A model generated the notes under the pieces. The model was given only the letters and a program-made list of their open reading frames with translations, had not been told where the DNA came from and did not search any database. The position numbers were made by a program, and so were the translations under genes. A stretch of 35,763 nt of DNA from Georgenia thermotolerans (GTDB lineage Bacteria; Actinomycetota; Actinomycetes; Actinomycetales; Actinomycetaceae). How positions within the stretch are numbered: the first letter of the stretch is position 1; the number at the start of each line of letters is the position of its first letter. The stretch spans positions 1-35,763 of the forward strand of contig NZ_VUKF01000047.1 in NCBI RefSeq assembly GCF_009193185.1, in the 5' to 3' direction. Shown here in pieces: positions 22,008 to 28,974 of this stretch.

Positions 22008-22820
22008 GTGACCCTCGAGCCCCGCGTCAACACCGCCTACGAGGACCTGCTCCGCCACGTCCTGGAGAACGGCACCCCCAAGAGCGACCGCACCGGCACC
22101 GGGACCCGCAGCGTCTTCGGCCACCAGATGCGCTTCCCGCTGAGCGAGGGGTTCCCGCTCGTCACCACCAAGCGCGTGTTCCTGCGCGGGGTGGCCGAGG
22201 AGCTGTTCTGGTTCCTGCGCGGGGAGCACAACGCCCGCCCGCTGCAGGACAAGGGCGTGCACATCTGGGACGAGTGGGCCGGGCCCGACGGCGAGCTCGG
22301 GCCGGTCTACGGGGTGCAGTGGCGCACGTGGCCGACGCCGGACGGACGCCACATCGACCAGGTCCAGCAGGTGCTCGACACCCTGCGGTCCAACCCCGAC
22401 TCCCGCCGCATGATCGTCTCGGCCTGGAACGTGGCCGACCTGGACCAGATGGCGCTCATGCCCTGCCACGCGCTGTTCCAGTTCTACGTGGCCGAGGGAC
22501 GGCTCTCCTGCCAGCTCTACCAGCGCAGCGCCGACCTCTTCCTCGGCGTGCCGTTCAACATCGCCTCCTACGCGCTGCTCACGCACATGATCGCCCAGCA
22601 GGTGGGCCTCGACGTGGGCGACTTCGTCTGGACCGGCGGGGACTGCCACATCTACGACAACCACGTCGAGCAGGTGACCGAGCAGCTCGCCCGCGAGCCC
22701 TACCCCTTCCCCACCCTCGAGCTGCGCCGGGCGCCGTCGCTGTTCGACTACACCTTCGACGACGTCGAGGTGGTCGGCTACCGCCACCACCCGGCCATCA
22801 AGGCGCCGGTGGCGGTGTGA
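22008..22820 (+). CDS. thyA: Thymidylate synthase
   Basis: 270 residues. It methylates dUMP to dTMP using methylene-tetrahydrofolate, which becomes dihydrofolate. Catalytic Cys153 lies in [73 protein letters not shown] and [12 protein letters not shown] are the substrate- and folate-binding signatures. The start is GTG without a ribosome site, explained by the leaderless promoter just upstream. The stop overlaps the dfrA start (TGATG), so the two folate-cycle enzymes are coupled. Confidence 0.97.
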   Translation: MTLEPRVNTAYEDLLRHVLENGTPKSDRTGTGTRSVFGHQMRFPLSEGFPLVTTKRVFLRGVAEELFWFLRGEHNARPLQDKGVHIWDEWAGPDGELGPVYGVQWRTWPTPDGRHIDQVQQVLDTLRSNPDSRRMIVSAWNVADLDQMALMPCHALFQFYVAEGRLSCQLYQRSADLFLGVPFNIASYALLTHMIAQQVGLDVGDFVWTGGDCHIYDNHVEQVTEQLAREPYPFPTLELRRAPSLFDYTFDDVEVVGYRHHPAIKAPVAV

Positions 22821-23314
22821 TGCTCGGGATGATCTGGGCCCAGGCCCACGACCGCGTCATCGGCGCCGACGGCGGCATGCCGTGGCACCTGCCCGAGGAC
22901 CTCGCCCACTTCAAGCGCACCACCTCCGGCTCCGCCGTCGTCATGGGCCGGGCCACCTGGGACGCCCTGGACCCGCGGTTCCGGCCGCTGCCGGGCCGGC
23001 GCAACGTCGTCCTCACCCGTCAGGAGCGGTTCGCCGCCGAGGGCGCCGACGTCGTCGGCTCCCTCGAGGAGGCCCTCCGCCTCGCCGGCGACGACGGCTG
23101 GGTCATCGGCGGCGGGCAGATCCTCGTCGAGGCGCTCCCCCGGGCCGACCGGCTCGTCGTCACCGACATCGACCTCGCCGTCGACGGCGACGCCCGGGCC
23201 CCGGCGATCGACGACACCGTGTGGGAGATCGAGTCCGCCGATCCCGACCGTGGCTGGCACACCTCGCGCACCGGGCTGCGCTACCGCATCACCGCGTACC
23301 GCCGGCGCGGCTGA
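22820..23314 (+). CDS. dfrA: Dihydrofolate reductase
   Basis: 164 residues. It reduces dihydrofolate to tetrahydrofolate with NADPH, restoring the cofactor used by the adjacent ThyA. IWAQAHDRVIGADGGMPWHLP carries the N-terminal loop; Asp27 (LPEDLAHFK) is the catalytic acid; VVMGRATWDAL and the NADPH loop WVIGGGQILVEAL are present. It starts in the TGATG overlap with thyA. Its last codons and stop lie in the first unit of a 17/18-bp tandem array. Confidence 0.96.
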   Translation: MLGMIWAQAHDRVIGADGGMPWHLPEDLAHFKRTTSGSAVVMGRATWDALDPRFRPLPGRRNVVLTRQERFAAEGADVVGSLEEALRLAGDDGWVIGGGQILVEALPRADRLVVTDIDLAVDGDARAPAIDDTVWEIESADPDRGWHTSRTGLRYRITAYRRRG

Positions 23315-23417
23315 GCACCCCGGCGGGCTGAGCACCCCAGCGGGGCTGAGCCCCGCGTCGCGGCTGAGCCCCGCGTCGCGGCCGGGCCCCGCGGCGCGGC
23401 GCAGTCGCGCGGCACGG
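23311..23417. repeat. 17/18-bp tandem array starting at the dfrA stop codon
   Basis: Units start at 23311 (17 bp), 23328, 23346, 23364, 23382 and 23400 (18 bp each). The first four begin CTGAGC; units 3 and 4 are identical; units 5 and 6 are degenerate. The TGA of the first unit is the dfrA stop. It is again a gene-end duplication, here with a decay gradient away from the gene. Confidence 0.85.
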
Positions 23418-23450
23418 CCGACGGGCGACCGGCTCCGCCACGCCGCCGGA

Positions 23451-23456
23451 TATGCT
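23451..23456 (+). promoter_or_regulatory. Possible -10 for the lipoprotein-ompA operon (TATGCT)
   Basis: TATGCT fits TANNNT and stands out in a very GC-rich setting. It lies 39 bp before the lipoprotein start; no clear -35 is seen. Transcription would begin inside the following inverted repeat. Confidence 0.45.
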
Positions 23457-23487
23457 CCGGTTTTGGTAGATGCCGTCCCAAAACTGG
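23457..23487. promoter_or_regulatory. Inverted repeat overlapping the lipoprotein ribosome site
   Basis: CCGGTTTTGG - 11 bases - CCAAAACTGG, 9 of 10 pairs matching. It starts right after the TATGCT hexamer, and its right arm runs into the ribosome site (GGAGAG). It may be an operator covering the transcription start or an mRNA hairpin that limits translation. Confidence 0.55.
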
Positions 23488-23494
23488 AGAGTCG

Positions 23495-24085
23495 ATGAGA
23501 CCCGCCCGTCGTGCCGCCCTGCTCGGCGCCACCGCCCTCACCATGGCCCTGCTGGCCGCCTGCTCGTCCTCGTCGGACGCCCCCGCGGACGAGGCGCCCG
23601 CCGCCACCGCGACGGCCACGTCCGGGAACGGGGCGAAGGCCGCCCCGGCGTCCGGCGCCGGGGTCGACGACCTCGACCCGGCCGACGTCATCGCCGAGCA
23701 GACGTACACCGTGCCCGGCAGCGAGGACAAGGTCACCGTCGGGGTCCACTCCCTCGTGGTGAAGGGCGACGTGATGGTCCTCAACCTGTTCTTCACGCCG
23801 GAGTTCGCCGACCACCCCAAGGACGAGCCGATCTCCGTCTTCGACATGGTCGGCTCGGCGTGGGACCCGAGCCTGGTGGACCGGGAGAACCTCAAGGAGT
23901 ACACGATCCTCAGCGAGAACGTCACCACGGACTGGGCCGCCGACCAGGTCCACACCGAGGCCACCAACGGCCAGCCGGTGCTGTGGTGGGGCGGGTACGC
24001 CGCCCCGCAGGACGACATCGACACCGTGGACGTCCGGGTGCTCGACGAGCTGCCCGAGTTCACCGACGTCCCGATCACCCGATGA
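23495..24085 (+). CDS. Secreted lipoprotein, unknown function
   Basis: 196 residues. The N-terminus MRPARRAALLGATALTMALL plus the lipobox LLAAC (Cys about 23) marks a lipidated, membrane-anchored protein; a Ser/Ala/Pro/Thr-rich linker to about residue 55 follows. The remainder (about 60-196) is a strand-rich domain with KVTVGVHSLVVKGDVMVLNLFF and VLWWGGYAAP. I do not recognise its family. It overlaps the next gene by ATGA, and pairing with an OmpA-like protein suggests a shared role at the cell wall. Confidence 0.85.
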   Translation: MRPARRAALLGATALTMALLAACSSSSDAPADEAPAATATATSGNGAKAAPASGAGVDDLDPADVIAEQTYTVPGSEDKVTVGVHSLVVKGDVMVLNLFFTPEFADHPKDEPISVFDMVGSAWDPSLVDRENLKEYTILSENVTTDWAADQVHTEATNGQPVLWWGGYAAPQDDIDTVDVRVLDELPEFTDVPITR

Positions 24086-24705
24086 GCGCGCCGTCGCCGC
24101 GGCGGCCCGCGTCCGAGGAGCGGCGCCGCGACCCGCGCACTCGTCTCGGCGTCCGCGGCGGCGCCGCGGCGGCCCTCGCCGTCGCCCTCGCCGCGACGCT
24201 CGCCCCGCCGGCCGCCGGCTTCGCCGGGCCGGACGAGCTGCCGAAGCCCACCCCCGAGCTGCTGGCCGCCTCGGTCATCCAGTGGGACCCGGCCGGCACG
24301 GTCATCCAGTGGGACCCGGCCGGCACGGTGCGCTCGGTCGAGCAGGTCGAGACCGCGGCGGGCAGGACGACCATCACCCTCGCCACGGACATCCTCTTCA
24401 CCCCGGACAGCGCGGAGCTGCCGCAGACGGCGGCGGCGCGCGTCGGCGAGCTCGTCGCCCAGGTGCCCCAGGGCGCGGCGGTGCAGGTGCACGGGCACAC
24501 CGACTCCGTCCAGGGCGCCGTGGACAACCAGGAGCTCTCCACGGCCCGCGCGGAGGCGGTGGCCGACGTGCTGCGGGCGGGCCGGCCCGACCTCCAGCTC
24601 GAGGTCGCCGGCTTCGCCGCCACGCGCCCGGCGGTGACCGAGCGCGCCGACGACCCCGCCACCCGCGCGGCGAACCGCCGCGTGGAGATCGTCTACGCCG
24701 GCTGA
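24082..24705 (+). CDS. Exported OmpA-family peptidoglycan-binding protein
   Basis: 207 residues. A basic N-terminus and hydrophobic helix at about 22-47 (AAAALAVALAATLAPPAAGF) make a signal peptide. Residues 95-207 form the OmpA domain: DILFTPDSAELPQTA, VQVHGHTDSVQG with the conserved Asp, LSTARAEAVADVL and RAANRRVEIVY, which binds diaminopimelate-type peptidoglycan in relatives. Between them, VIQWDPAGT is repeated twice through an exact 27-bp duplication. The ATG overlaps the lipoprotein stop. The 3' end overlaps the convergent mgtA gene by 13 bp. Confidence 0.88.
   Translation: MSAPSPRRPASEERRRDPRTRLGVRGGAAAALAVALAATLAPPAAGFAGPDELPKPTPELLAASVIQWDPAGTVIQWDPAGTVRSVEQVETAAGRTTITLATDILFTPDSAELPQTAAARVGELVAQVPQGAAVQVHGHTDSVQGAVDNQELSTARAEAVADVLRAGRPDLQLEVAGFAATRPAVTERADDPATRAANRRVEIVYAG
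24274..24327 (+). repeat. Exact 27-bp in-frame duplication inside ompA
   Basis: GTCATCCAGTGGGACCCGGC... occurs at 24274-24300 and 24301-24327 without a single difference, doubling VIQWDPAGT. The period is the same as at pdtaS and the PPA1309 gene. Confidence 0.95.
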
Positions 24706-27416
24706 GAGTCGCCGTCCCGGGCGGCGCCGGCTGCGGCGCCGCCCGGACGACGTCGGCGGCGCCGTCCGGCGGCCCGCCCGGGGGCCACGCGCCGGGAGGA
24801 GAAGCGCCGCGAGCGGCGCAGCACCCGGTAGCCCTGCCGCCGCGGCCTGGCGGCCGGGGGGCCGGGCTGCGCCCGGTAGAACCACAGCTTGCCCAGCTCG
24901 ATGAGGCCCAGGTAGCACACAACGAGCAGGACGAGCACGGCGAAGAAGCCGACCGGCAGGGGCCGGAAGCCGAGGGCGGGCGCCACGGGCAGGAACGGCA
25001 GGACGGCCCCCACCGCGACGACGGTGAACATGGCCACGGTCAGGGTCAGGCTGGGGCGGCTGCGCAGGAAGGGCACCCGGCGGGTGCGGATGACGAAGAT
25101 GACGAGGCACTGGGTGGCCAGGGACTCGACGAACCAGCCCGTGCGGAACAGCGGGGGGCCGGCGTGGAAGACCCAGAGCATCACGCCGAACGTCAGGAAG
25201 TCGAACACCGAGCTGATCGGCCCGAAGAACAGCATGAAGCGGCGGATGAAGCCGACGTCCCACCGGGCCGGCCGGGCCAGCTGCTCGGCGTCCACGCGGT
25301 CGGTGGGGATGGCGAGCTGGCTGGCGTCGTAGAGCAGGTTGTTGAGCAGGATCTGGGGCGGCAGCATCGGCAGGAAGGTCAGCAGCGCCGACGCGCCCGC
25401 CGCGCTGAACATGTTCCCGAAGTTGCTCGAGGTCCCCATCAGCACATACTTGACGGTGTTGGCGAAGATGCGCCGGCCGTCCACGACGCCGTCGGCGAGG
25501 ACGTCGAGGTCCTTCTCGAGCAGGATGATGTCGGCCGCGTCCTTCGCGACGTCGGCGGCGGAGTCGACGGAGATTCCCACGTCCGCCGCGTGCAGCGCCA
25601 GGGCGTCGTTGACGCCGTCGCCGAGGAAGGCGACGTCGAGGCCGCCGGTGCGCTGGGCGCGGACGATGCGGGCCTTCTGGGCGGGGCTGACCCGCGCGAA
25701 CACGGTCGCGCGGGCCACGAGGGCGGGCAGGTGGGCGTCGTCGGTGGCGTCGAGCTCGTGCCCGGTGACGACGGCGGCCACGGGCAGGCCGAGCTCCCCG
25801 CAGACCCGGACCGCGACCTGGGCGTTGTCGCCGGTGACCACCTTGACCGTCACCCCCAGGCGTTCCAGGCGCTCCAGGGCCTCGCGGGCGCTCGCCTTGG
25901 GCGCGTCGAGGAAGACGAGGAAGCCGCGCAGCGTCAGCTCCCGCTCGTCCTCCGGCCCGATCGCCGCGCGCCCGGGCAGCGCCCGGGTGGCGACGGCGAC
26001 GACACGCCCGCCCGCCGCGAACTCGGCGTCGAGGACGCCGCGGGCGGTGGCGGGCACCGCGGCGCAGCGCTCGAGCACGCCCTCCGGGGCGCCCTTGGTG
26101 ACCAGCGTGGGCACGCCGTCGCCGTCGGCCACGAGCACGGACGCCAGGCGCCGGTCGTGGTCGAAGGGCACGGCGGCGAGCCGGCGGTAGCGGGCCAGCC
26201 CGTCCACCCGGTCGGCGCCGCCCGCCCACAGCGCCGCGTCGAGGGCGCTGCCCCCGCCGCGGTCGGCGCCGGCCACGTCCGGGTCGCTGCACAGCAGGCC
26301 GAGGCGCAGCGCGTCGGTGCTGGGGGCGCCGTCGGGGCCGACGGCGCGCAGGAACCCGATGCGGCCCTCGGTGAGCGTGCCGGTCTTGTCGGTGAGGAGG
26401 ACCTCGATGTCCCCCAGGTCCTCGATGCACACCAGGCGCTTGACGAGCACCTTGCTGCGGGCCAGCTGCCGGGAGCCGGCGGCCAGGGAGGTGGAGACGA
26501 CCGCGGGCAGCAGCTGGGGTGAGATCCCGACGGCGATGGCCAGGGCGAACAGCAGCGCATCGAGGACCGGCCGCTGCAGCAGCACGTTGGTCACGAAGAT
26601 CGCCACGGTCAGGGCCACGCCGACCTGGACCAGCAGGAGGGAGAACCGGCGCAGGCCCACCTGGAACTCGGTCTCCGGCTCCCCCTCGGTCAGGCCGGCA
26701 GCGATGCGGCCGAACTCCGCCCGGGGGCCCGTGGCCACGACCACCCCCAGCCCGGAGCCGCCGTGGACGACGGTGCCCATGAGCGCCGCGCTGGCGAGGT
26801 CCGCGAGGGCGGCGCCGGCCGGGACCGGCGCGGCGGACTTCGCCACCGGCACCGACTCGCCGGTGAGCACCCCCTCGTCGCACTCCAGGCCGGTGGCCTC
26901 GAGCAGGCGCAGGTCGGCCGGGACCACCTCGCCCAGCCGGAGCTCGACGACGTCGCCGGGGACGAGCTCGGTGACGTCGACGGCCACCGGCCGACCGTCG
27001 CGCCGGACCACGCACCGGTGGCGGATCTGCGCGTGCAGCGCCTCGGCCGCCCGCGCCGCCCGGAACTCGTTGCCCACGCCCAGGCCGACCGAGAAGACGA
27101 GGATCACGCCGATGATGACGGCGCTGGTGCGCTCGCCGACAAAGAAGGACAGCGCGGCGGCGACGGCGAGGAGCAGCAGGAGCGGCGAGCGCAGCTGGCG
27201 CACCACCAGGGGCGCGAGGCGGGCGCGGTCCGAGCGGACGGCGTTGGGCCCGACCTGCAGGCGGCGGCGGGCGACCTCGGCCCCCGACAGGCCGGTGCGG
27301 GAGCTCCCCAGGTCGTGCAGGACCTCCTCGGCCGCCCGTGCGGCGGCGGACCCGACGGCGAGCCCCGGCGGCTCGGCGGGGGCGGTGACGGACCTGGCGA
27401 CCATGGGCACCCCCAT
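24693..27416 (-). CDS. mgtA: Magnesium-translocating P-type ATPase (MgtA type)
   Basis: 907 residues. Membrane pump importing Mg2+. It begins with the cation-ATPase N-domain (GLSGAEVARRRLQVGPNAV), then TGES at 185, the intramembrane ISPQLLPAVVSTSLA at 298 (MgtA-type, no CPC), DKTGTLT with Asp343, KGAPEGVLERC, GDGVNDALALHAADVGISVDSA, and GTSSNFGNMFSAAGAS, the signature of the MgtA subclass. The last 60 residues are Arg/Ala-rich low complexity. TAGCCT lies seven bases before the ATG, suggesting a near-leaderless mRNA. Tail-to-tail overlap of 13 bp with ompA. No Mg2+ riboswitch is seen upstream. Confidence 0.93.
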   Translation of the reverse strand: MGVPMVARSVTAPAEPPGLAVGSAAARAAEEVLHDLGSSRTGLSGAEVARRRLQVGPNAVRSDRARLAPLVVRQLRSPLLLLLAVAAALSFFVGERTSAVIIGVILVFSVGLGVGNEFRAARAAEALHAQIRHRCVVRRDGRPVAVDVTELVPGDVVELRLGEVVPADLRLLEATGLECDEGVLTGESVPVAKSAAPVPAGAALADLASAALMGTVVHGGSGLGVVVATGPRAEFGRIAAGLTEGEPETEFQVGLRRFSLLLVQVGVALTVAIFVTNVLLQRPVLDALLFALAIAVGISPQLLPAVVSTSLAAGSRQLARSKVLVKRLVCIEDLGDIEVLLTDKTGTLTEGRIGFLRAVGPDGAPSTDALRLGLLCSDPDVAGADRGGGSALDAALWAGGADRVDGLARYRRLAAVPFDHDRRLASVLVADGDGVPTLVTKGAPEGVLERCAAVPATARGVLDAEFAAGGRVVAVATRALPGRAAIGPEDERELTLRGFLVFLDAPKASAREALERLERLGVTVKVVTGDNAQVAVRVCGELGLPVAAVVTGHELDATDDAHLPALVARATVFARVSPAQKARIVRAQRTGGLDVAFLGDGVNDALALHAADVGISVDSAADVAKDAADIILLEKDLDVLADGVVDGRRIFANTVKYVLMGTSSNFGNMFSAAGASALLTFLPMLPPQILLNNLLYDASQLAIPTDRVDAEQLARPARWDVGFIRRFMLFFGPISSVFDFLTFGVMLWVFHAGPPLFRTGWFVESLATQCLVIFVIRTRRVPFLRSRPSLTLTVAMFTVVAVGAVLPFLPVAPALGFRPLPVGFFAVLVLLVVCYLGLIELGKLWFYRAQPGPPAARPRRQGYRVLRRSRRFSSRRVAPGRAAGRRRRRRPGGAAAGAARDGDSQPA
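24717..24746 (+). terminator. Hairpin after ompA, inside the 3' end of mgtA
   Basis: A perfect 13-bp stem (CCGGGCGGCGCCG / CGGCGCCGCCCGG) with a GCTG loop, 11 bases past the ompA stop. It would end the lipoprotein-ompA transcript although it lies within the opposing mgtA coding region. Confidence 0.55.
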
Positions 27417-27423
27417 CGCCGCC

Positions 27424-27429
27424 AGGCTA
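27424..27429 (-). promoter_or_regulatory. -10 element close to the mgtA start (TAGCCT)
   Basis: TAGCCT on the minus strand is followed by seven bases and ATG. Spacing of seven still fits leaderless or near-leaderless transcription. No Shine-Dalgarno sequence is present. Confidence 0.5.
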
Positions 27430-27482
27430 GCCCCGCGCCGCCGGCCCCGGGCGGGACCGACGGCCGCCGGGCCCGTTCAGGC

Positions 27483-28430
27483 TCAGGCCGCGGCGCGCAC
27501 CTCGATGAGGTTGTTCCACGGGTCGTTGACACGGACCACGGCACCGTCGTGGCGGGCGGCCACGCCCTGCTCGCTCATCCGGGCGGCCAGGGCGTTCACC
27601 TGCTCGGTGGTGGGCAGGACGATGTCGACCGTGCCGAGCCCGAGCGCCGGCACGCGCGGGCCGGCGCCGGCGCTGTTCCAGGTGTTCATGGCCATGTGGT
27701 GGTGGTAGCCGCCGGCCGAGACGAACAGCGCCTGGTTGCCCAGGCTCGTGGTCTCCTCGAAGCCTAGCTTGCGCACGTAGAAGTCGCGGGCCGTCGGCAC
27801 GTCGCCGACCTGCAGGTGCACGTGCCCGACGACGGCGCCGGCCAGGCCGGCGGCGGGGGTGGTCGGGACGGTGGGCTCGGCCGTCGCGATGATCTCGCGG
27901 GCGGCGTCGGTGAGGTGCTCGGCGAGGAACCGGTTGGGGTCGAGCCAGCTCGTCCCCATCTTCACGCGCCCGTTGGTCCACTCCCACGTCTCGCGGGGCC
28001 GGTCGGCGTAGAGCTCGAGCCCGTTGCCCTCCGGGTCGGTGAAGTAGAAGGCCTCGGAGACGTCGTGGTCACCGGCGCCGGCGAAGGTGCCCGGGGCGCG
28101 CACCGCGACGGAGGCGAGCGCGGCGGCCAGGGCAGCCTGGTCCTCGAACAGGATCGCGGTGTGGAACAGGCCCGCGCTGCGCGGCGAGCCGGCCGGCAGC
28201 GAGGGGTCGTGGCGCAGCACGAGCAGCGGCACGCCGTGCCGGCCCAGGGTGACCTCGTTGCCCTCCGCGGCCAGCACGGTGAGCATGACGGCGTCGCGGT
28301 AGTAGCGGGTCATGAGGTCGAGGTCGCCGACCAGGAGCGTGACCGGGCCCATCGCGGTGTCGGCGGGCAGCAGGTCGTCGGTCGGCCGGGTGGCCGCGGC
28401 GGCGGGCTGGAGGTCGGGGATCTGGGTCAT
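27483..28430 (-). CDS. Two-domain VOC-family protein, CatE-like extradiol dioxygenase
   Basis: 315 residues with two glyoxalase/dioxygenase (VOC) modules, about 25-145 and 198-313. Metal-ligand candidates are His90 (GLFHTAILF) and Glu139 (DPEGNGLELYADR) in the first, His205 (VGHVHLQV) and Glu310 (DPWNNLIEV) in the second; YHHHMAMNTW is typical of the CatE/YfiE catechol-2,3-dioxygenase group. It is probably a quinone or catechol detoxifying enzyme; the substrate is not certain. GAGGAGC precedes the ATG. The promoter region contains an imperfect TTGAAGCGTCAA palindrome. Confidence 0.88.
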   Translation of the reverse strand: MTQIPDLQPAAAATRPTDDLLPADTAMGPVTLLVGDLDLMTRYYRDAVMLTVLAAEGNEVTLGRHGVPLLVLRHDPSLPAGSPRSAGLFHTAILFEDQAALAAALASVAVRAPGTFAGAGDHDVSEAFYFTDPEGNGLELYADRPRETWEWTNGRVKMGTSWLDPNRFLAEHLTDAAREIIATAEPTVPTTPAAGLAGAVVGHVHLQVGDVPTARDFYVRKLGFEETTSLGNQALFVSAGGYHHHMAMNTWNSAGAGPRVPALGLGTVDIVLPTTEQVNALAARMSEQGVAARHDGAVVRVNDPWNNLIEVRAAA

Positions 28431-28454
28431 GGCTGCTCCTCGTGACGACTACTT

Positions 28455-28474
28455 ACTTGACGCTTCAACTGGCT
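28455..28474 (-). promoter_or_regulatory. MarR-like operator candidate before the CatE-like gene
   Basis: AGTTGAAGCGTCAAGTAAGT on the minus strand contains TTGA-AGCG-TCAA, an AT-rich imperfect palindrome 30-40 bp before the start codon. Genes of this type are often controlled by MarR/MhqR-like repressors with TTGA/TCAA half-sites. No regulator gene is adjacent. Confidence 0.35.
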
Positions 28475-28564
28475 CCGCCGTCAGAGTATTCCGCACAGGC
28501 CCCGGGGGTCCACGGGGCGGGGGGTGAGCCGCGTCTCCTGCACCGTCTCCCCCGGCGCGTGCGG

Positions 28565-28626
28565 AGGTGCTGGAGCGCCGTCCGAGGTGCCGGAGCGCAG
28601 GTGCCGGAGCGCAGGTGCCGGAGCGC
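28565..28626. repeat. 14-bp tandem repeat
   Basis: AGGTGCCGGAGCGC occurs at 28585, 28599 and 28613 without difference, and once at 28565 with one change and a six-base offset. Unlike the other arrays it is not attached to a gene end now visible. Confidence 0.9.
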
Positions 28627-28703
28627 GGCGGTCACCGCGGCGGGCGACGACGTCGTCGCACACTCACCGGGGACAGACGCCGTCACAGGCTCCCCGGGAA
28701 CAG

Positions 28704-28741
28704 CAGAAGGCCCGCCCATCGGATGATGAGCGGGCCTTCTG
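28704..28741 (-). terminator. Terminator of the tRNA-fMet transcript
   Basis: CAGAAGGCCCGC / GCGGGCCTTCTG, a perfect 12-bp stem with a 14-base loop, starting 12 bases past the 3' CCA of the tRNA. Confidence 0.8.
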
Positions 28742-28753
28742 GTCAGCTACCAC

Positions 28754-28830
28754 TGGTAGCGGGGGCAGGATTTGAACCTGCGACCTCCGGGTTATGAGCC
28801 CGGCGAGCTACCGAACTGCTCCACCCCGCG
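28754..28830 (-). tRNA. Initiator tRNA-fMet (anticodon CAT)
   Basis: 77 nt with encoded CCA. On the minus strand it begins CGCGGGGTGGAGCAG, has the anticodon loop CTCATAA between GGG and CCC pairs of the stem (three consecutive G-C pairs, an initiator mark), the T arm GCAGG-TTCAAAT-CCTGC, and ends CCCCGCT-A-CCA. The first acceptor pair is C1 against U72, unpaired as initiators require; E. coli has C1-A72. Confidence 0.97.
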
Positions 28831-28841
28831 TCGGCCTGACC

Positions 28842-28871
28842 AGGTTACGTCCCGGTGACGACCTGGGGCAA
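28842..28871 (-). promoter_or_regulatory. Promoter of tRNA-fMet
   Basis: On the minus strand TTGCCC (28871-28866), 18 bases, TAACCT (28847-28842), then 11 bases to the tRNA 5' end. Both hexamers fit the primary sigma consensus moderately well and the position suits a short 5' leader. Confidence 0.55.
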
Positions 28872-28917
28872 ATCGCGTGACGTGCCGTCCCTCACAGCCC
28901 CGCGCCCGGCTGACGGG

Positions 28918-28950
28918 CCGAGGGGCCGCCCGGATCGGGCGACCCCTCGG
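28918..28950 (-). terminator. Terminator after the UPF0182 gene
   Basis: CCGAGGGGCCGCCCG-GAT-CGGGCGACCCCTCGG, 14 of 15 pairs matched, 24 bases past the stop codon. Confidence 0.75.
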
Positions 28951-28974
28951 CGGTCACGAGCGGACGGAGCCGTC

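Larger units (their letters stand above)
28431..28753. other. Intergenic region between the CatE-like gene and tRNA-fMet
   Basis: About 320 bp. It holds the CatE-like promoter, a 14-bp repeat (28565-28626), a 16-bp perfect palindrome GCGACGACGTCGTCGC (28644-28659) and the tRNA terminator (28704-28741). Short open frames here are made of the repeat and are not credible genes. Confidence 0.7.

Noticed and set aside
23311-23417. CRISPR-like array after dfrA
   Set aside because: Units of 17/18 bp abut each other without spacers and derive from the gene end.
27417-27482. Mg2+ riboswitch upstream of mgtA
   Set aside because: Only 66 bp separate mgtA from the CatE-like gene and TAGCCT lies seven bases before the start, leaving no room for a leader.
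26763-27767. Plus-strand frames opposite mgtA and the CatE-like gene
   Set aside because: Shadows of two complete minus-strand genes, without recognisable domains.
28644-28659. 16-bp perfect palindrome GCGACGACGTCGTCGC as an operator
   Set aside because: It lies inside repeat-rich DNA between the CatE-like promoter and the tRNA terminator, far from any start codon; CG-rich palindromes arise easily at this base composition.
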